NCBI GenBank assembly: GCA_018240785.1
Contig: JAFEFC010000037.1
Span: forward strand, 506 to 64,505
Direction: 5' to 3'
Length of the DNA: 64,000 nt
Source: Pseudomonadota bacterium
Lineage (GTDB): Bacteria > Pseudomonadota > Gammaproteobacteria > Burkholderiales > Rhodocyclaceae
Shown here: positions 33,777-43,598 of the stretch, piece by piece
Position numbering within the stretch: position 1 is the stretch's first letter
Layout: each line of letters begins with the position of its first letter
Position numbers and translations under genes: made by a program
Notes under the pieces: generated by a model
The model's database searches: none
What the model was told of the DNA's origin: nothing
The model's input: the letters and a program-made list of their open reading frames with translations, nothing else

Positions 33777-35413
33777 GTTTCGATGTCGCCATAGTGGAAG
33801 TGAACGACCCGGCCCAGCCAGGGCACCCAGCCTGGATCGAGATCGAGCCCCGCGCGCCGCACGCGCAGATCGGTCTGCTCGATCGCCATCCAGACATCGG
33901 CATGCGTCGCGGTGATCGCCATGTGACCCGGCCGCAGCACCAGATCGGCCACGCCGATACGCGCACGCATCCGCAGCCAGCGCCGGCAGCCGCCGAGCCA
34001 GATTTCCGCGACCGTCCGTTTTTCCTTCGGCTGCAGGCCTGCCGCACCCAGGGCTGACCAGCACTCACTGGCAGGCATGGGCTCAGGACGATCTGCTGCA
34101 GCCATGCCCATCAACCACGCCGGATCATCCTCGGGCACCCGCAGGCGTCGAAGAGCGCAAGCAAGGATGCTCGCAGGCAGCGCTGCGTCCCGCCACGCGG
34201 GGTTTTCCTCGAGCCATTCCGGCAGACGGAGCGACGCCAGCACGCGCAGCAGGAAGAGCAGCCCGGCTGCCGACGTGCGCTCGGGCGCCGCACCGGTGCC
34301 GGACGCGACAGGACGCAGGCGTCCGGGGAGAGCGGCGGGCTCAGTTTGGGTTCCAGCAGGCTCGGCGGCCGCTGGATCCGGGCTGCCCACCTGCGGATGT
34401 ACGGTACCCGCAGCATCCGTGGCTGTTGCTTCGCCATGCGCCGCGCGCGAGTCGCTGGGCGGCAGAGAAGCCCCGCGATCGTCATGACGAGAGCCCAATT
34501 CGCGATCCCTGCCGGCGGCCGAAGCCGTCCCTTGCCCACCCCGACGATGCCCTTCATCCGCTGCCCGCCACGTCTCCGCCGCCGGCCGGCGCACATCTTC
34601 GGCCGGCGTGGGCGGGTCGGCGACACCGTCTCGGGCCAACAACATGCGTGAATGCGCGCACGCCTCGAGCAGGCGCAAGCGGGCGTCCGCAGGCACCATG
34701 ACTCGCCGCGCCAAGGCCACGGCGCGGCGCCAGGCAGCGGGAAGTGTCGCCCCAGCATCCGGTGCGTGCTCGCCCCGTGCGTCGCCCGCAGCGTTCGCGC
34801 TCCCCGACGAGGCACTCACGCCGTCAAGGGCGTTGGGCCGCGATGGTGCAGGCAGGACTGCCAGGAGCGCTTCAGCATCTTCCTCGCCCAAAGACGCGAC
34901 CAGCCGGGCAATGCCGCCATGGGCAACAATCGTGTCCAGCCAGAGCGGCACCGCGACCACCGCCTCAGGCAGATCCACCAGCGACGTCGCGATCACACGC
35001 AAGGCCTCACCGAGCCCAAGCCGCGGATGGTAACCGGGCACCGCAAGCGGCCAGCACCAAGCCGCGGGAGGCGCCCCCCGCAGCAGGCGCAGGCCGAGCC
35101 CCTGGTGCGCATGAAGCGGATCGCAAAAGCGCACCGCGGCTGCGGCGGCGATCTCGTCCTCGGTCGTCACCGCGCTCAGCGTCAGGATCCGCAGGGACCG
35201 GCAATACGCCTCCAGCGCGAGCGCCAGGCTCTGTGGCGTTGACGCGCTGCCGAAGGCCGGCAGGCACAGCCTTCGCACCAGCACCACCGCGCCGCCGTCG
35301 CCTGGCAGGCTCGCCGTGCGCAGCGCATCCTCCAGCAGCCTCCGCGCACGGCGGGCGAGCGCCTCGTCCGGCGCACGCACACGGAGCTGGCGGACGGTGC
35401 GCTCGGTCGCCAT
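33773..35413 (-). CDS. eCIS-locus hypothetical protein (546 aa)
   Basis: The N-terminal ~200 residues look folded (LRVRAPDEALARRARRLLED; GLGLRLLRGAPPAAWCWPLA). A hydrophilic, repeat-poor linker spans about 205-370. A C-terminal domain follows (LLFLLRVLASLRLPEWLEEN; GCRRWLRMRARIGVADLVLR; DVWMAIEQTDLRVRRAGLDL), ending in [20 protein letters not shown]. Proteins with this conserved C-terminus sit just before the ATPase in many eCIS loci, but I know no function. It is coupled to the ATPase by ATGA and follows the 1657-aa gene by 3 bp. Confidence 0.75.
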   Translation of the reverse strand: MATERTVRQLRVRAPDEALARRARRLLEDALRTASLPGDGGAVVLVRRLCLPAFGSASTPQSLALALEAYCRSLRILTLSAVTTEDEIAAAAAVRFCDPLHAHQGLGLRLLRGAPPAAWCWPLAVPGYHPRLGLGEALRVIATSLVDLPEAVVAVPLWLDTIVAHGGIARLVASLGEEDAEALLAVLPAPSRPNALDGVSASSGSANAAGDARGEHAPDAGATLPAAWRRAVALARRVMVPADARLRLLEACAHSRMLLARDGVADPPTPAEDVRRPAAETWRAADEGHRRGGQGTASAAGRDRELGSRHDDRGASLPPSDSRAAHGEATATDAAGTVHPQVGSPDPAAAEPAGTQTEPAALPGRLRPVASGTGAAPERTSAAGLLFLLRVLASLRLPEWLEENPAWRDAALPASILACALRRLRVPEDDPAWLMGMAAADRPEPMPASECWSALGAAGLQPKEKRTVAEIWLGGCRRWLRMRARIGVADLVLRPGHMAITATHADVWMAIEQTDLRVRRAGLDLDPGWVPWLGRVVHFHYGDIET

Positions 35414-35416
35414 CGG

Positions 35417-38400
35417 CTATCTCACGGTGGCACTCTTGACGCGCACCGCGCTCATCGCCACCGGGCTGGCCGCATCGAGGAACTGCACGCGCGTCTCTGC
35501 CGCCAGCTCGACGCGGTTGCCTTCGACCTGGATCAGCGTGGCCGCCACCTGGACGGAGCCGACGTCATCCACCGTCGCCCGCGCCACCACGCGGTCGGCC
35601 TGATACACCAGCGCCTGCATGCCGATGCGCAGCTTGCCCACTTCGGTGACGCGGATCGGGATGCGCACGCCGGGAATGGCGGTGACCGGTGCCGGCAGGC
35701 GGCCGGACACGATGCGGTTGATCGGCGCATGGCTCGCCAGCAGCAGGCACATGCGCACCACGTCGTTCATCAGGCTCTCGGCCTCGGCGACTCCGGGCCG
35801 CATCTGCCCGAACAGCCAGTCCGTGGCTGCCTGAAGCTGGCGGCGCTCGGCGTAGGCGATCTCGCCCCAGCGCGGCAGGCTGGCGAGGTTGCGCAGGCGC
35901 GGCGCCACGTCGAACTGCGACATGCGCTCGGCCCAGTCCAGCCGGATCGTCGGCAGCACCGACGAGAAACCTTCGTGCAGGCAGGCGGCGATGCGCGAGA
36001 CGTCGTCGAACAGTGCCGCGGCCTTCTGTGCCACATCGCCCCGGCCATGCTCGCCGTCGATCAGGTCGCCCAGCGACACCACCTGTTCGACCTGCGCGCG
36101 CGCGCCCTGCCAGCCGAGGCTGGCGATCAGCGACGGGTCGATCCGCGTCGCCGCTACGCGCAGGTTCTGCACCGCCTGCAACTGCTTCGTCTGCAGACGC
36201 GCAATGCTGGCGGCGACGCCACTCGCCGGGGCACTGGCCGCGGGTGCGGCCGCCGCCTTCAGCGTCATGATCTGGCTGCGCAACTGGGCCGACTGCACCG
36301 TCTTCACCAGCAGGTCGACACGGTCGAGGCGATCGAGCAGCAAGGGCACACCGGCAAACCAGCGCGCCGGCGCCTCACGTACCACCGCCAGCAGGTCGCG
36401 CAGCTCGTCGGGCGCACCCTGGTGCTCCATGAGGCATGCAGGCAGTGGCGGCGCGAGCAGGCCTGGGTCGAGCGTGCGCATCGGCGTGCTTGCGATCAGG
36501 TCAGCCTCGCGCGGACGCTGGTACGCCAGGAAATGCACATGCTGCTGCAGCACCTGCGCGCGGCGGGCGTTGATCGCGGCCAGCCGGGCTTCCTCCTCGG
36601 CGATCAGCGCGCGCGTCACCGACACGTCGTGGCGCGACTCGGCCAGTTCCTCGCCAACCGCCTTGAGGCGGGACTCCAGCGTCACCGCGCTGGCGCGCAG
36701 GCTGTCCAGCACCTTCTGGCTGGCAGCGATGGCATTGCGATAGAGCTTGATGCGCCCCTCGAGCTGGCGCATCAGCGCCACCGTGTTGTCGGCCAGGTCT
36801 GCGCCGTCGGAGAAGTGCGCCGACTCGTCGATCTTGGTCCGCGACGGCGAGCGCAGCATCAGCGGCAGGCGCCAGCGCTGCGTCATCAGCTCGCGCAGCG
36901 GCAGGCTCCGCCGCATGCCGTTGAGCACCGCCTGCTGCGCCGGATCGTCCGTGTCAGCGTTGGGCAAGGGCCGATCAGGGTTGTTGATCTCCGCCTCGCT
37001 GTCGTAGAACAGGGAGGGATCGCCGCGCACCCCAAAGAAATGCACGCCGTCGAACAGCCCTGCCGGCTCGCCGCCGTCAGCCGCCTGCAACTCGTCGGCA
37101 AGGGCCAGCAGGCTGCGCACCGCGTCATAGCGGGTGGAGGTCGTGTAGTCCTTGGCTTCGGTTGCCTTGGGCGCGGCCAGGCGTTCGGCGATGCTCGTCG
37201 TGCGCACGTCGGCCTTGCCCACCAGCGGCGCCGCATCGGTGATGTCTGACGGCACGAAGCCGCCCACCTTGACGGGCGGCGCAAACCCGGTGGCCTCGGC
37301 GAAGAAGTCCTTCGTGCTGCCACTCGCCAGCTTCAGGTCGACGGCGTCCTGCCGGGGCTGGATCAGCAGCGGCTCGACGATCGTCGTCGAGCGCAACTCC
37401 ATCGTCGGCGCTGCCTGCAGCTCCACGGACTTGTCGAGGGCGGCATTGAAGCTGAAGCCGCGGGCGACCGGCTCGCTCGCACCCGCGGCGAGGGTGCGAG
37501 CCTGCGTGCTGGCAACGGACTCCTTCTTCAGCTCATCGAAGAAGCCCGCGATCCGCTCGGTCGATGCGACGGCCGTCTCGGCCTGCGCAATGTTGGCCAG
37601 CGCCGGCGACACCGCGAGCCGGGTGGCCGCCGTGGTGCCGAGGATGAGCTGGCGCACGCGGTAGATGTCGGTCTGCACCTTCACGAAATTGAAATCGACC
37701 AGGTCGTCCGCACGATCTGCGCGCGCCTTCAGATAGGCGATGAAACCTTCGAGCCCGAGCTGGAAGAGCTGGTAGCGCTCCTGCGCCGAGAGTGGCGCCA
37801 GCGCTGCTTCGTCATGCAGGCGGGCGAGCGCCTCCACCTGGCCGTTGTTGCCGGCCGAAGTGGGCGCGCGCAGGTCCCGCGCGGACAGGAACTGCCACAC
37901 ACCGCGCGACGTCGCGCCCCGCGGCAGGCTGCCGGCAAACCACTCGCGGGCGGCCTCCGCGGCATTCGCGCTCGCTGGCGTCAGCGCACCACATGGCCCG
38001 AAGGCCGCGGCGCCGTCGAACAGCGTGAATGCCATGCCGTCGAGGGCGAGCCCGGCCAGGCCAACCGCATCGGGCGCGATTTCCAGCCGCACCCAGCGTC
38101 CGGGCCGCGGCAGGGCCCCGAGCCGGCGGCGGGACACGGTGGCTTCCTGACCCCAGTCGATGCGCGACAGGCCCCAGTAGGCGCGGTGTTCCCAGGTCCC
38201 TCCCGCGCGCCACTGCAGCATCAGTTGCGCCGGCGGGTTGTTCGGATCGACGAACACCCAGCAGTAGAACCGTTCGCCCGCAGCCACGGTCAGCGTCTGC
38301 GCGGCGTTCTCGAAGAAGTGCTGGTGCACGCCGGTCGCGGCCGGCTCCGTGTGTCCGCCGCTGCCCGGCGCGTTCGAGCCGTCTGCCGGCAAGACCTCGG

Positions 38401-40390
38401 AGATCGCTTCGAACGGCGACCACAGGTCGTTTTGCGTCAGCATTTCCCAACGTTCATCGCCGTTCTGCTGCGCGCCGGTCGGCAGCACGCCGCAGAACCA
38501 CTTGCGCTGGGTTCCGTCCGGCGCGGCGACGCCGGTCATGCCGAACGCCGCCCGGCCGTCGTGAAGGGTGAAGGCCATACCGTCGATCGTCGAACCGGCC
38601 AGGCCGACGAGCGCTGCCGGAATGGTCAGCCTCACCCACTGCCCGGCGGCGGGAAGGTCGCCCGCGCGCGCGCGGGCGGGCGTCGCATCGGCGCCCCACG
38701 GAATGAGGTTCTCGCCCCAGTAGGCGCGATGTTCCCAGGTGCCGGCGTGCCATTGCAGCATCAGGCTGCGCGGCGGATTGTCCGGGTCGAGACAGACCCA
38801 GGCGAACAGCGTCTCCCCGGCTGCCACGCTGATGGTCTCGGTCGCGGCCTCGAAGAAATGCTGGTGTATGCCTGCCTTGAGGGTGGAACGATGACCACCG
38901 CCTGCCGGCGGCGGACCCCACGGCGCAAGGGATTCCGGCTCCAGCGCTTCGGGATCGTCCGCGATTGCGGGGACCTCCAGCGTTCTGCCGGAAATGGCAC
39001 GTGCAAGCAGCGATGCACGGGTGCGCAGGCCCTGGCGGTCGCCCAACCAGCGCGCGCGCACCGCCAGGAAACCGGCCAGCGTCGTTGCGAATTCGGGATC
39101 GATCACCTCGCGGAGCAACAGGCGGGGCTCGAACACCGCCTGCGGCACCGGCACCAGCACCCGGACCCGGCCACCGAGCGCGGTATCCAGCGGTGCCAGC
39201 GCAGCGGCCTCCGCAAGCGCGGCGTCGAGCTGCTCGACGGGCACCGGTGCGGCGTCCAGCTCGAAGCTTCCGGCAAAGAAGCCGCTGCGCAGGGTGGTCA
39301 GATCCACCACATTGGCAGGCAGCAGCCCGAACGGCGGCAGGCGGCTGAACCCTGCCGCCAGCGCCGCCGGGGCCGGCGCGGGTTCGCCCGCCGCAGCAAC
39401 CTGCTCGGCCAGTTGTTCGAGCTGGGCCTGCCACAGGCCGGGCAGGCGCCAGTGCGCGACAAGACCTTCTGCCCCGCCGCCGATTCGATCGTAGCGACCG
39501 CGGCCGGCCGCCCGCACCACGCTGGCACGATCGAGGAAAAGCGGATTCCACGTCGCGTCGCAACACACCAGCCCGACCGCAACGCCATACGCCTCCCAGG
39601 GCAAGGCGTCATCGGCACCGAGCCTGCGTTCGGCATCGAACACCTGCCAGGCGAGCAGGTTGCGCCAGCGCGTGGGCGCCGCGGCAAGCACCACATCCAG
39701 CGCGAACGCGTCGAGCTCGGTCGGCCAGGCGTACCACAGCAGGCGCACCGCGTCGCCGATACGCCAGTCCTCGAAGGAGGTGACGTTGCCGGAGCCGCAT
39801 CCGTCCAGCCCACAGGGGTCCGTCGCATCGAACTCGCCGATGCGATCCGCCGCCACCGGTTGCAGCACCAGCACGCCGACATGCGGGATGGCGTCCGGGC
39901 GCTGCGCGACGAGGTCGCCAAGGCGAGGGCCGATTGCCTTCGCACGCAGGACCGAACCACCGCCGCTGCCGCCCTCGCCCTCACTTCCACCACCGCTGCC
40001 CCCGGTGGGAGCGAACGCCGATGGATCGCCGACGACGGAAAGACCGGCCAGCGCAAATTCGACGGCCTGCGGCACCCGCACGTCGTCGCCGTCGAAGGCG
40101 AGTCCGCTGCCCTGCATGAGCGCGATGCGGGCATCGGCGAGCCCGGTGCTGCCACCCAGCAGGACGGCCTCCAACCCGCGCACGACGCCCGCGGTGAAGG
40201 ATCGTCCGCGCAGCGCCACATGGGCGGCGGCCCAGGCCTGCCGGCCCTGCAGCGTCGGCCCCGTCAACGTTCGACCGGCAAACAGGTTGGGGCGTCGCAG
40301 CCACCAGCGCGATACGTCCGCCGCATTTTCCGGAGCGAGGTGCACCACCTGTTCGCCCCGCAGTGAACCCTTGATCGGTGTGATGCTCAC
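35417..40390 (-). CDS. Giant eCIS-locus protein (1657 aa) with duplicated lectin-like modules
   Basis: GTG start (complement of 40388-40390) behind GGAGG. Residues 1-480 are a beta-rich domain that includes a Gly/Ser-rich loop (GGSGGGSEGEGGSGGGS). Residues ~508-685 and ~686-860 are tandem copies of one module (HQHFFEAATETISVAAGETL and HQHFFENAAQTLTVAAGERF; MLQWHAGTWEHRAYWG and MLQWRAGGTWEHRAYWG), with the look of a carbohydrate-binding jelly roll. Residues ~1210-1300 are a coiled coil (LRASAVTLESRLKAVGEELA). A beta-rich C-terminus follows. It has no signal peptide or membrane span. A fibre or surface-adhesion role is inferred; tape measure is unlikely because of the beta modules. Confidence 0.75.
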   Translation of the reverse strand: MSITPIKGSLRGEQVVHLAPENAADVSRWWLRRPNLFAGRTLTGPTLQGRQAWAAAHVALRGRSFTAGVVRGLEAVLLGGSTGLADARIALMQGSGLAFDGDDVRVPQAVEFALAGLSVVGDPSAFAPTGGSGGGSEGEGGSGGGSVLRAKAIGPRLGDLVAQRPDAIPHVGVLVLQPVAADRIGEFDATDPCGLDGCGSGNVTSFEDWRIGDAVRLLWYAWPTELDAFALDVVLAAAPTRWRNLLAWQVFDAERRLGADDALPWEAYGVAVGLVCCDATWNPLFLDRASVVRAAGRGRYDRIGGGAEGLVAHWRLPGLWQAQLEQLAEQVAAAGEPAPAPAALAAGFSRLPPFGLLPANVVDLTTLRSGFFAGSFELDAAPVPVEQLDAALAEAAALAPLDTALGGRVRVLVPVPQAVFEPRLLLREVIDPEFATTLAGFLAVRARWLGDRQGLRTRASLLARAISGRTLEVPAIADDPEALEPESLAPWGPPPAGGGHRSTLKAGIHQHFFEAATETISVAAGETLFAWVCLDPDNPPRSLMLQWHAGTWEHRAYWGENLIPWGADATPARARAGDLPAAGQWVRLTIPAALVGLAGSTIDGMAFTLHDGRAAFGMTGVAAPDGTQRKWFCGVLPTGAQQNGDERWEMLTQNDLWSPFEAISEVLPADGSNAPGSGGHTEPAATGVHQHFFENAAQTLTVAAGERFYCWVFVDPNNPPAQLMLQWRAGGTWEHRAYWGLSRIDWGQEATVSRRRLGALPRPGRWVRLEIAPDAVGLAGLALDGMAFTLFDGAAAFGPCGALTPASANAAEAAREWFAGSLPRGATSRGVWQFLSARDLRAPTSAGNNGQVEALARLHDEAALAPLSAQERYQLFQLGLEGFIAYLKARADRADDLVDFNFVKVQTDIYRVRQLILGTTAATRLAVSPALANIAQAETAVASTERIAGFFDELKKESVASTQARTLAAGASEPVARGFSFNAALDKSVELQAAPTMELRSTTIVEPLLIQPRQDAVDLKLASGSTKDFFAEATGFAPPVKVGGFVPSDITDAAPLVGKADVRTTSIAERLAAPKATEAKDYTTSTRYDAVRSLLALADELQAADGGEPAGLFDGVHFFGVRGDPSLFYDSEAEINNPDRPLPNADTDDPAQQAVLNGMRRSLPLRELMTQRWRLPLMLRSPSRTKIDESAHFSDGADLADNTVALMRQLEGRIKLYRNAIAASQKVLDSLRASAVTLESRLKAVGEELAESRHDVSVTRALIAEEEARLAAINARRAQVLQQHVHFLAYQRPREADLIASTPMRTLDPGLLAPPLPACLMEHQGAPDELRDLLAVVREAPARWFAGVPLLLDRLDRVDLLVKTVQSAQLRSQIMTLKAAAAPAASAPASGVAASIARLQTKQLQAVQNLRVAATRIDPSLIASLGWQGARAQVEQVVSLGDLIDGEHGRGDVAQKAAALFDDVSRIAACLHEGFSSVLPTIRLDWAERMSQFDVAPRLRNLASLPRWGEIAYAERRQLQAATDWLFGQMRPGVAEAESLMNDVVRMCLLLASHAPINRIVSGRLPAPVTAIPGVRIPIRVTEVGKLRIGMQALVYQADRVVARATVDDVGSVQVAATLIQVEGNRVELAAETRVQFLDAASPVAMSAVRVKSATVR

Positions 40391-40445
40391 GCGACACCTC
40401 CGTCAATCATCAAGCCGCCAGCGGCGCAGCGCCGCCCGCCCGCCT

Positions 40446-42521
40446 TCACTTCCCACCCGCGCCACCAGCCGGCTTGCGGCGCCTGCCCGATGGGGACGTC
40501 GAAGCCGGCTCGCCAGGCCCGGTTTCGGCAGGCGCCTTGCGGCGGCGTGCCGCCGCCTCGCCTGTGGCGGCCGCCGTGGCCGCCGTGGCCGCCGTGGCCG
40601 CCGTGGCCGCCGTGGCCGCCGTGGTCGTCGTGGTCGTCGTGGTCGTCCTGGTCGTCCGGGCGGTCGGCTTCGCCCCCGCATCGGCGCCCGGCGCGGGGGC
40701 CGATGCACGCGGCCTCACGGTCGCGCCGGCAACAACCGTCGTCGGCCGCACCACCTCCGGGCTGAGCAGCTTGTTGGCCAGCGGCGCCAGCTCGGTTCGT
40801 GTCGCCGTGGCAGCGGCGAGATCCGCGCTGCGCCATTCCCCGCCATCGGCAATGGTCTGCAAGGCAGCCTTGCTCGGTGCAGTGTCCACCGTCGCCGTTT
40901 CCAGTTTCACCAGGCCATCGCCAACCCCGGGCGCGGACAGGTCCGCGGCCACCTTCAGCACCGTGGCGCGATCGATGGTCTCGGCCTTCGACAGTTCCGA
41001 AAGCGCAGCCGCAGTCAGCGTGGGCGAATCGGCAAAGCGCGGGCTGGCGAGCAGACTGCTCGCCTCGCTCACTGCAAGCGGCGTGGCCCGCTCCAGCACA
41101 CGATTCAAGGGCACATCCAGGCCAATGCCCTGCAGCCGGTTGAGCACCAGCGCGGGCGCGACCTCCGCCGCCGCCAGCCGCACCGCCTCGCCCGCCAGCG
41201 CGTCGCGGTAGGCCAGGTTGCGCCGGCGCACGAACCACAGGTCGGGCAAGGCCGCCAGCCGCGCCCACTCGGCAGTGGAGGGATCGACCGGCACGGGGGT
41301 CACGGCCACGCCCGGAATGCGCAGCCGCTGCAGGATCTCCAGCGGTTTGCGCGCTGCCACCAGGTTGAGCGCGGCCGGCCGCAGCGTCAGGGTCCGCGTC
41401 GTGAGGCGGCCGCTGACGACCCGCCACTCGTTGCGCGGCACTGGTGCCAGGATCAGCACCGAGCAGGCTTCCAGCGTGTCGCTGTCGGCCTCGAGATCGA
41501 GCGGCGGCAGCGAAAGCGACTCCTCCACCAGCGCCGGCAGCTCGTCTTCGGGAATGATGGAAAAATCCACCGCCACTTCCGGCGGGAAGTAGCGCTGGGT
41601 GAAATCGCGCGTGTCGATGATTCCCGGTGGCAGCGGCCCGGCGGACGGCAGCGCCGAGAATTGTTCCCGCGCGGCAAAGCTCTTGCCGCCGTTGGCATTC
41701 AGCACATCGGCCAGATGCACCTGATGCTGCATCAGGTGCGCCAGGCGCAAGGCGCGCGGCGCGTGCCCCAGCCCCGGCAGGTCGGCGCGATCGGCGCCAA
41801 GCTCGCGGCGCACCATCGCCACGTCGATCCAAGCCACCACGTTGTTCTGCAGCGCCACCATGGCGACCGGCAGCACGTTCGACGACAGCGCCCGCATGCC
41901 CCCCGCGGCGAAGATCGTCGCCGCCGCACGGCCGCGCCGCGCCTGCAGATCGTCCGCGGCGCCGTCGTCATTCCACGGCACGAGCACGATCGCGGTCGCC
42001 TCGATGATGTCGCCATCCTCGACGGTGCGCGGCCCGGTGATGGAGGTCGGATAGGCGCCGATCGGACCCGCGGTGAATTCGACCGGCCGCAGCGCCAGCA
42101 CGAACAGGCCGGTACGGCTGCGCAATGGCGGATGGGCGATGCGACCCAGCCCGAAGCGTGCCGACAGTTGCTCGGCGTGCGGGATGTCGGCCAACCTCAC
42201 CTCGACATCGCGCGGCAGCAGCACCAGTTCGCCTGCCGGCGTCACGCCATGACCGGCGCTTACCAGCAGCCGATCACCGCCGCCGCCCGCTTCGACGTCC
42301 AGCCCGGCGGCGACCCCACTGCCGGCCGCCTGGCCGAGATCGGCCTCGCGGGTGAGGATGTATTGCTGGTCGCGGATCAGATCGCGTGCGGCAAGAAAGC
42401 GGCCGTCGAAGTAGCGCGGACGTTCGCGGCGCGGATCCTCGATCAGCGCACCCGCGGTACGCAGGGCCGCAACTTCCGCTGCGCTCAGGCTTGCCCTGCC
42501 GAGCCCCTTGGTCAGATCCAT
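40446..42521 (-). CDS. eCIS accessory baseplate/fibre-like protein with Thr/Ala repeat tail
   Basis: 691 aa from MDLTKGLGRASLSAAEV; GGGGAG upstream supports this ATG over a start 21 nt earlier. The N-terminal motif PRYFDGRFLAARDLIRDQQY, then GSGVAAGLDVE, is shared in form with the next upstream gene and with many phage/eCIS structural proteins. A long beta-rich middle follows. The C-terminal ~60 residues are a low-complexity TTTTTTT-ATAATAATA run and a basic end, encoded by 9-bp tandem repeats. Structural, surface-exposed role inferred. Confidence 0.7.
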   Translation of the reverse strand: MDLTKGLGRASLSAAEVAALRTAGALIEDPRRERPRYFDGRFLAARDLIRDQQYILTREADLGQAAGSGVAAGLDVEAGGGGDRLLVSAGHGVTPAGELVLLPRDVEVRLADIPHAEQLSARFGLGRIAHPPLRSRTGLFVLALRPVEFTAGPIGAYPTSITGPRTVEDGDIIEATAIVLVPWNDDGAADDLQARRGRAAATIFAAGGMRALSSNVLPVAMVALQNNVVAWIDVAMVRRELGADRADLPGLGHAPRALRLAHLMQHQVHLADVLNANGGKSFAAREQFSALPSAGPLPPGIIDTRDFTQRYFPPEVAVDFSIIPEDELPALVEESLSLPPLDLEADSDTLEACSVLILAPVPRNEWRVVSGRLTTRTLTLRPAALNLVAARKPLEILQRLRIPGVAVTPVPVDPSTAEWARLAALPDLWFVRRRNLAYRDALAGEAVRLAAAEVAPALVLNRLQGIGLDVPLNRVLERATPLAVSEASSLLASPRFADSPTLTAAALSELSKAETIDRATVLKVAADLSAPGVGDGLVKLETATVDTAPSKAALQTIADGGEWRSADLAAATATRTELAPLANKLLSPEVVRPTTVVAGATVRPRASAPAPGADAGAKPTARTTRTTTTTTTTTAATAATAATAATAATAAATGEAAARRRKAPAETGPGEPASTSPSGRRRKPAGGAGGK
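40570..40650. repeat. 9-bp tandem repeat coding for a Thr/Ala tract
   Basis: Six perfect GCCGCCGTG units (40570-40623) followed by three degenerate ones (GTCGTCGTG twice, GTCGTCCTG). All are in frame, so copy-number changes would alter length without a frameshift. Confidence 0.9.
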
Positions 42522-42608
42522 GACTCTGTCTCCCCGGCGCATCTCGGCGCCGCATGGTGTCCCGGCTCATGCGCCGCAGGGCGCACGGCACCGGAAGGTT
42601 GCGTCAAT

Positions 42609-43598
42609 TCAATCCCGTCCCAGCCCGATCGCGCCGGCGAGCATCCCCAGATGCGGCAGGAAGCGCCGCCCGCCGTTGTCGACCACCGCGCCGCCGGCGC
42701 GCGCAGGGGGATCGCCCGCACCCACGCCGATGAACACGCGGGCGAGGAACACCGCTGTCGGATCCAGCCCGGGAGGGTGCCCGGGCGGCGATGCGAGCTG
42801 GTTGTCGGCGCCGACGGTCGCGGCCAGATCAGGCCAACCGTCGAGCACCGCGTCCTGCAGCGCATCGCGCCGCGCCGCGCCGGTCAGGGCCGACAGATCG
42901 CGATCGAGCAAGGGCAGACCATTGAAGTCGTCGTCGAGCCCATCCGTCCGCGGCACGAAATGCACCTCATACGCATCGCGCAGGCGCGAAGTCTCGACCG
43001 CGTCGAGGGCATCGAACGGGCCGCTGGCGAAGGCCGGCGTCAGGGCCTGGCGGCAGGTCACGAAACGCACGAACACATCCACGATCACCGAGCGTTCCGG
43101 CAGCGGCCCCGCGCCCGCCGCGATCTCGTCGTTCAGCCTCGCGCTCGCGAACCGTCCCGCATCGGTGAGCGCCGCGCGGCGCAGGTCGTCTCCGCCGTCA
43201 CGCTCGAGCTCGCCATCGAACCAGCGCTGCAGGCGCAGGCACACCGGGTTCGGCACCTCGATCAGGCGGCCGAGACGATCCACCGCCAGCCCTGGCGCGA
43301 CGCGGATCTCCTCCGGCTGCATGCCGCTCGCAGCACGCAATGCCACCCGCAGACCGGCCAGCGTGCCGCCACCCAGCAGGCCGGCAGCCCCGGGGCTGTC
43401 GCCCACCCCTTCGGGCAGGCGACGAGCGCCCGCACCGCTGACGAAGGCCAGCGCACGCGCCAGGCGGTTGCGGTGATAGATCTGCTCTGCGGCAAAGTCG
43501 TCCGCGCCCAGCAACATGCCCGTCGCGTAGTTGGGCCGTGCCGCATCGGGCAGGCCGTACAGCGGATCGTCCGCGGGTGGGCGAAGATCTCGGTTCAT
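42609..43598 (-). CDS. eCIS accessory structural protein (329 aa)
   Basis: Starts MNRDLRPPADDPLYGLPDAA. The motif ARPNYATGMLLGADDFAAEQ and YHRNRLARAL is the counterpart of YFDGRFLAARDL in the downstream 691-aa protein, and both continue with a GxxxxAGLRV/GLDV stretch (GTLAGLRVALRAASGMQPEE; IRVAPGLAVDRLGRLIEVP). These two look like paralogues at their N-termini. The rest is alpha/beta without known motif. The start overlaps the stop of the small gene upstream by ATGA. Role unknown; probably particle surface or baseplate periphery. Confidence 0.75.
   Translation of the reverse strand: MNRDLRPPADDPLYGLPDAARPNYATGMLLGADDFAAEQIYHRNRLARALAFVSGAGARRLPEGVGDSPGAAGLLGGGTLAGLRVALRAASGMQPEEIRVAPGLAVDRLGRLIEVPNPVCLRLQRWFDGELERDGGDDLRRAALTDAGRFASARLNDEIAAGAGPLPERSVIVDVFVRFVTCRQALTPAFASGPFDALDAVETSRLRDAYEVHFVPRTDGLDDDFNGLPLLDRDLSALTGAARRDALQDAVLDGWPDLAATVGADNQLASPPGHPPGLDPTAVFLARVFIGVGAGDPPARAGGAVVDNGGRRFLPHLGMLAGAIGLGRD

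Noticed and set aside
37814-40366. 850-codon plus-strand frame inside the 1657-aa gene
   Set aside because: Fully antisense to a gene with repeated domains and a good ribosome site; no domain of its own.
40570-40650. CRISPR-like array
   Set aside because: The units are contiguous 9-bp repeats without spacers, inside a coding sequence.
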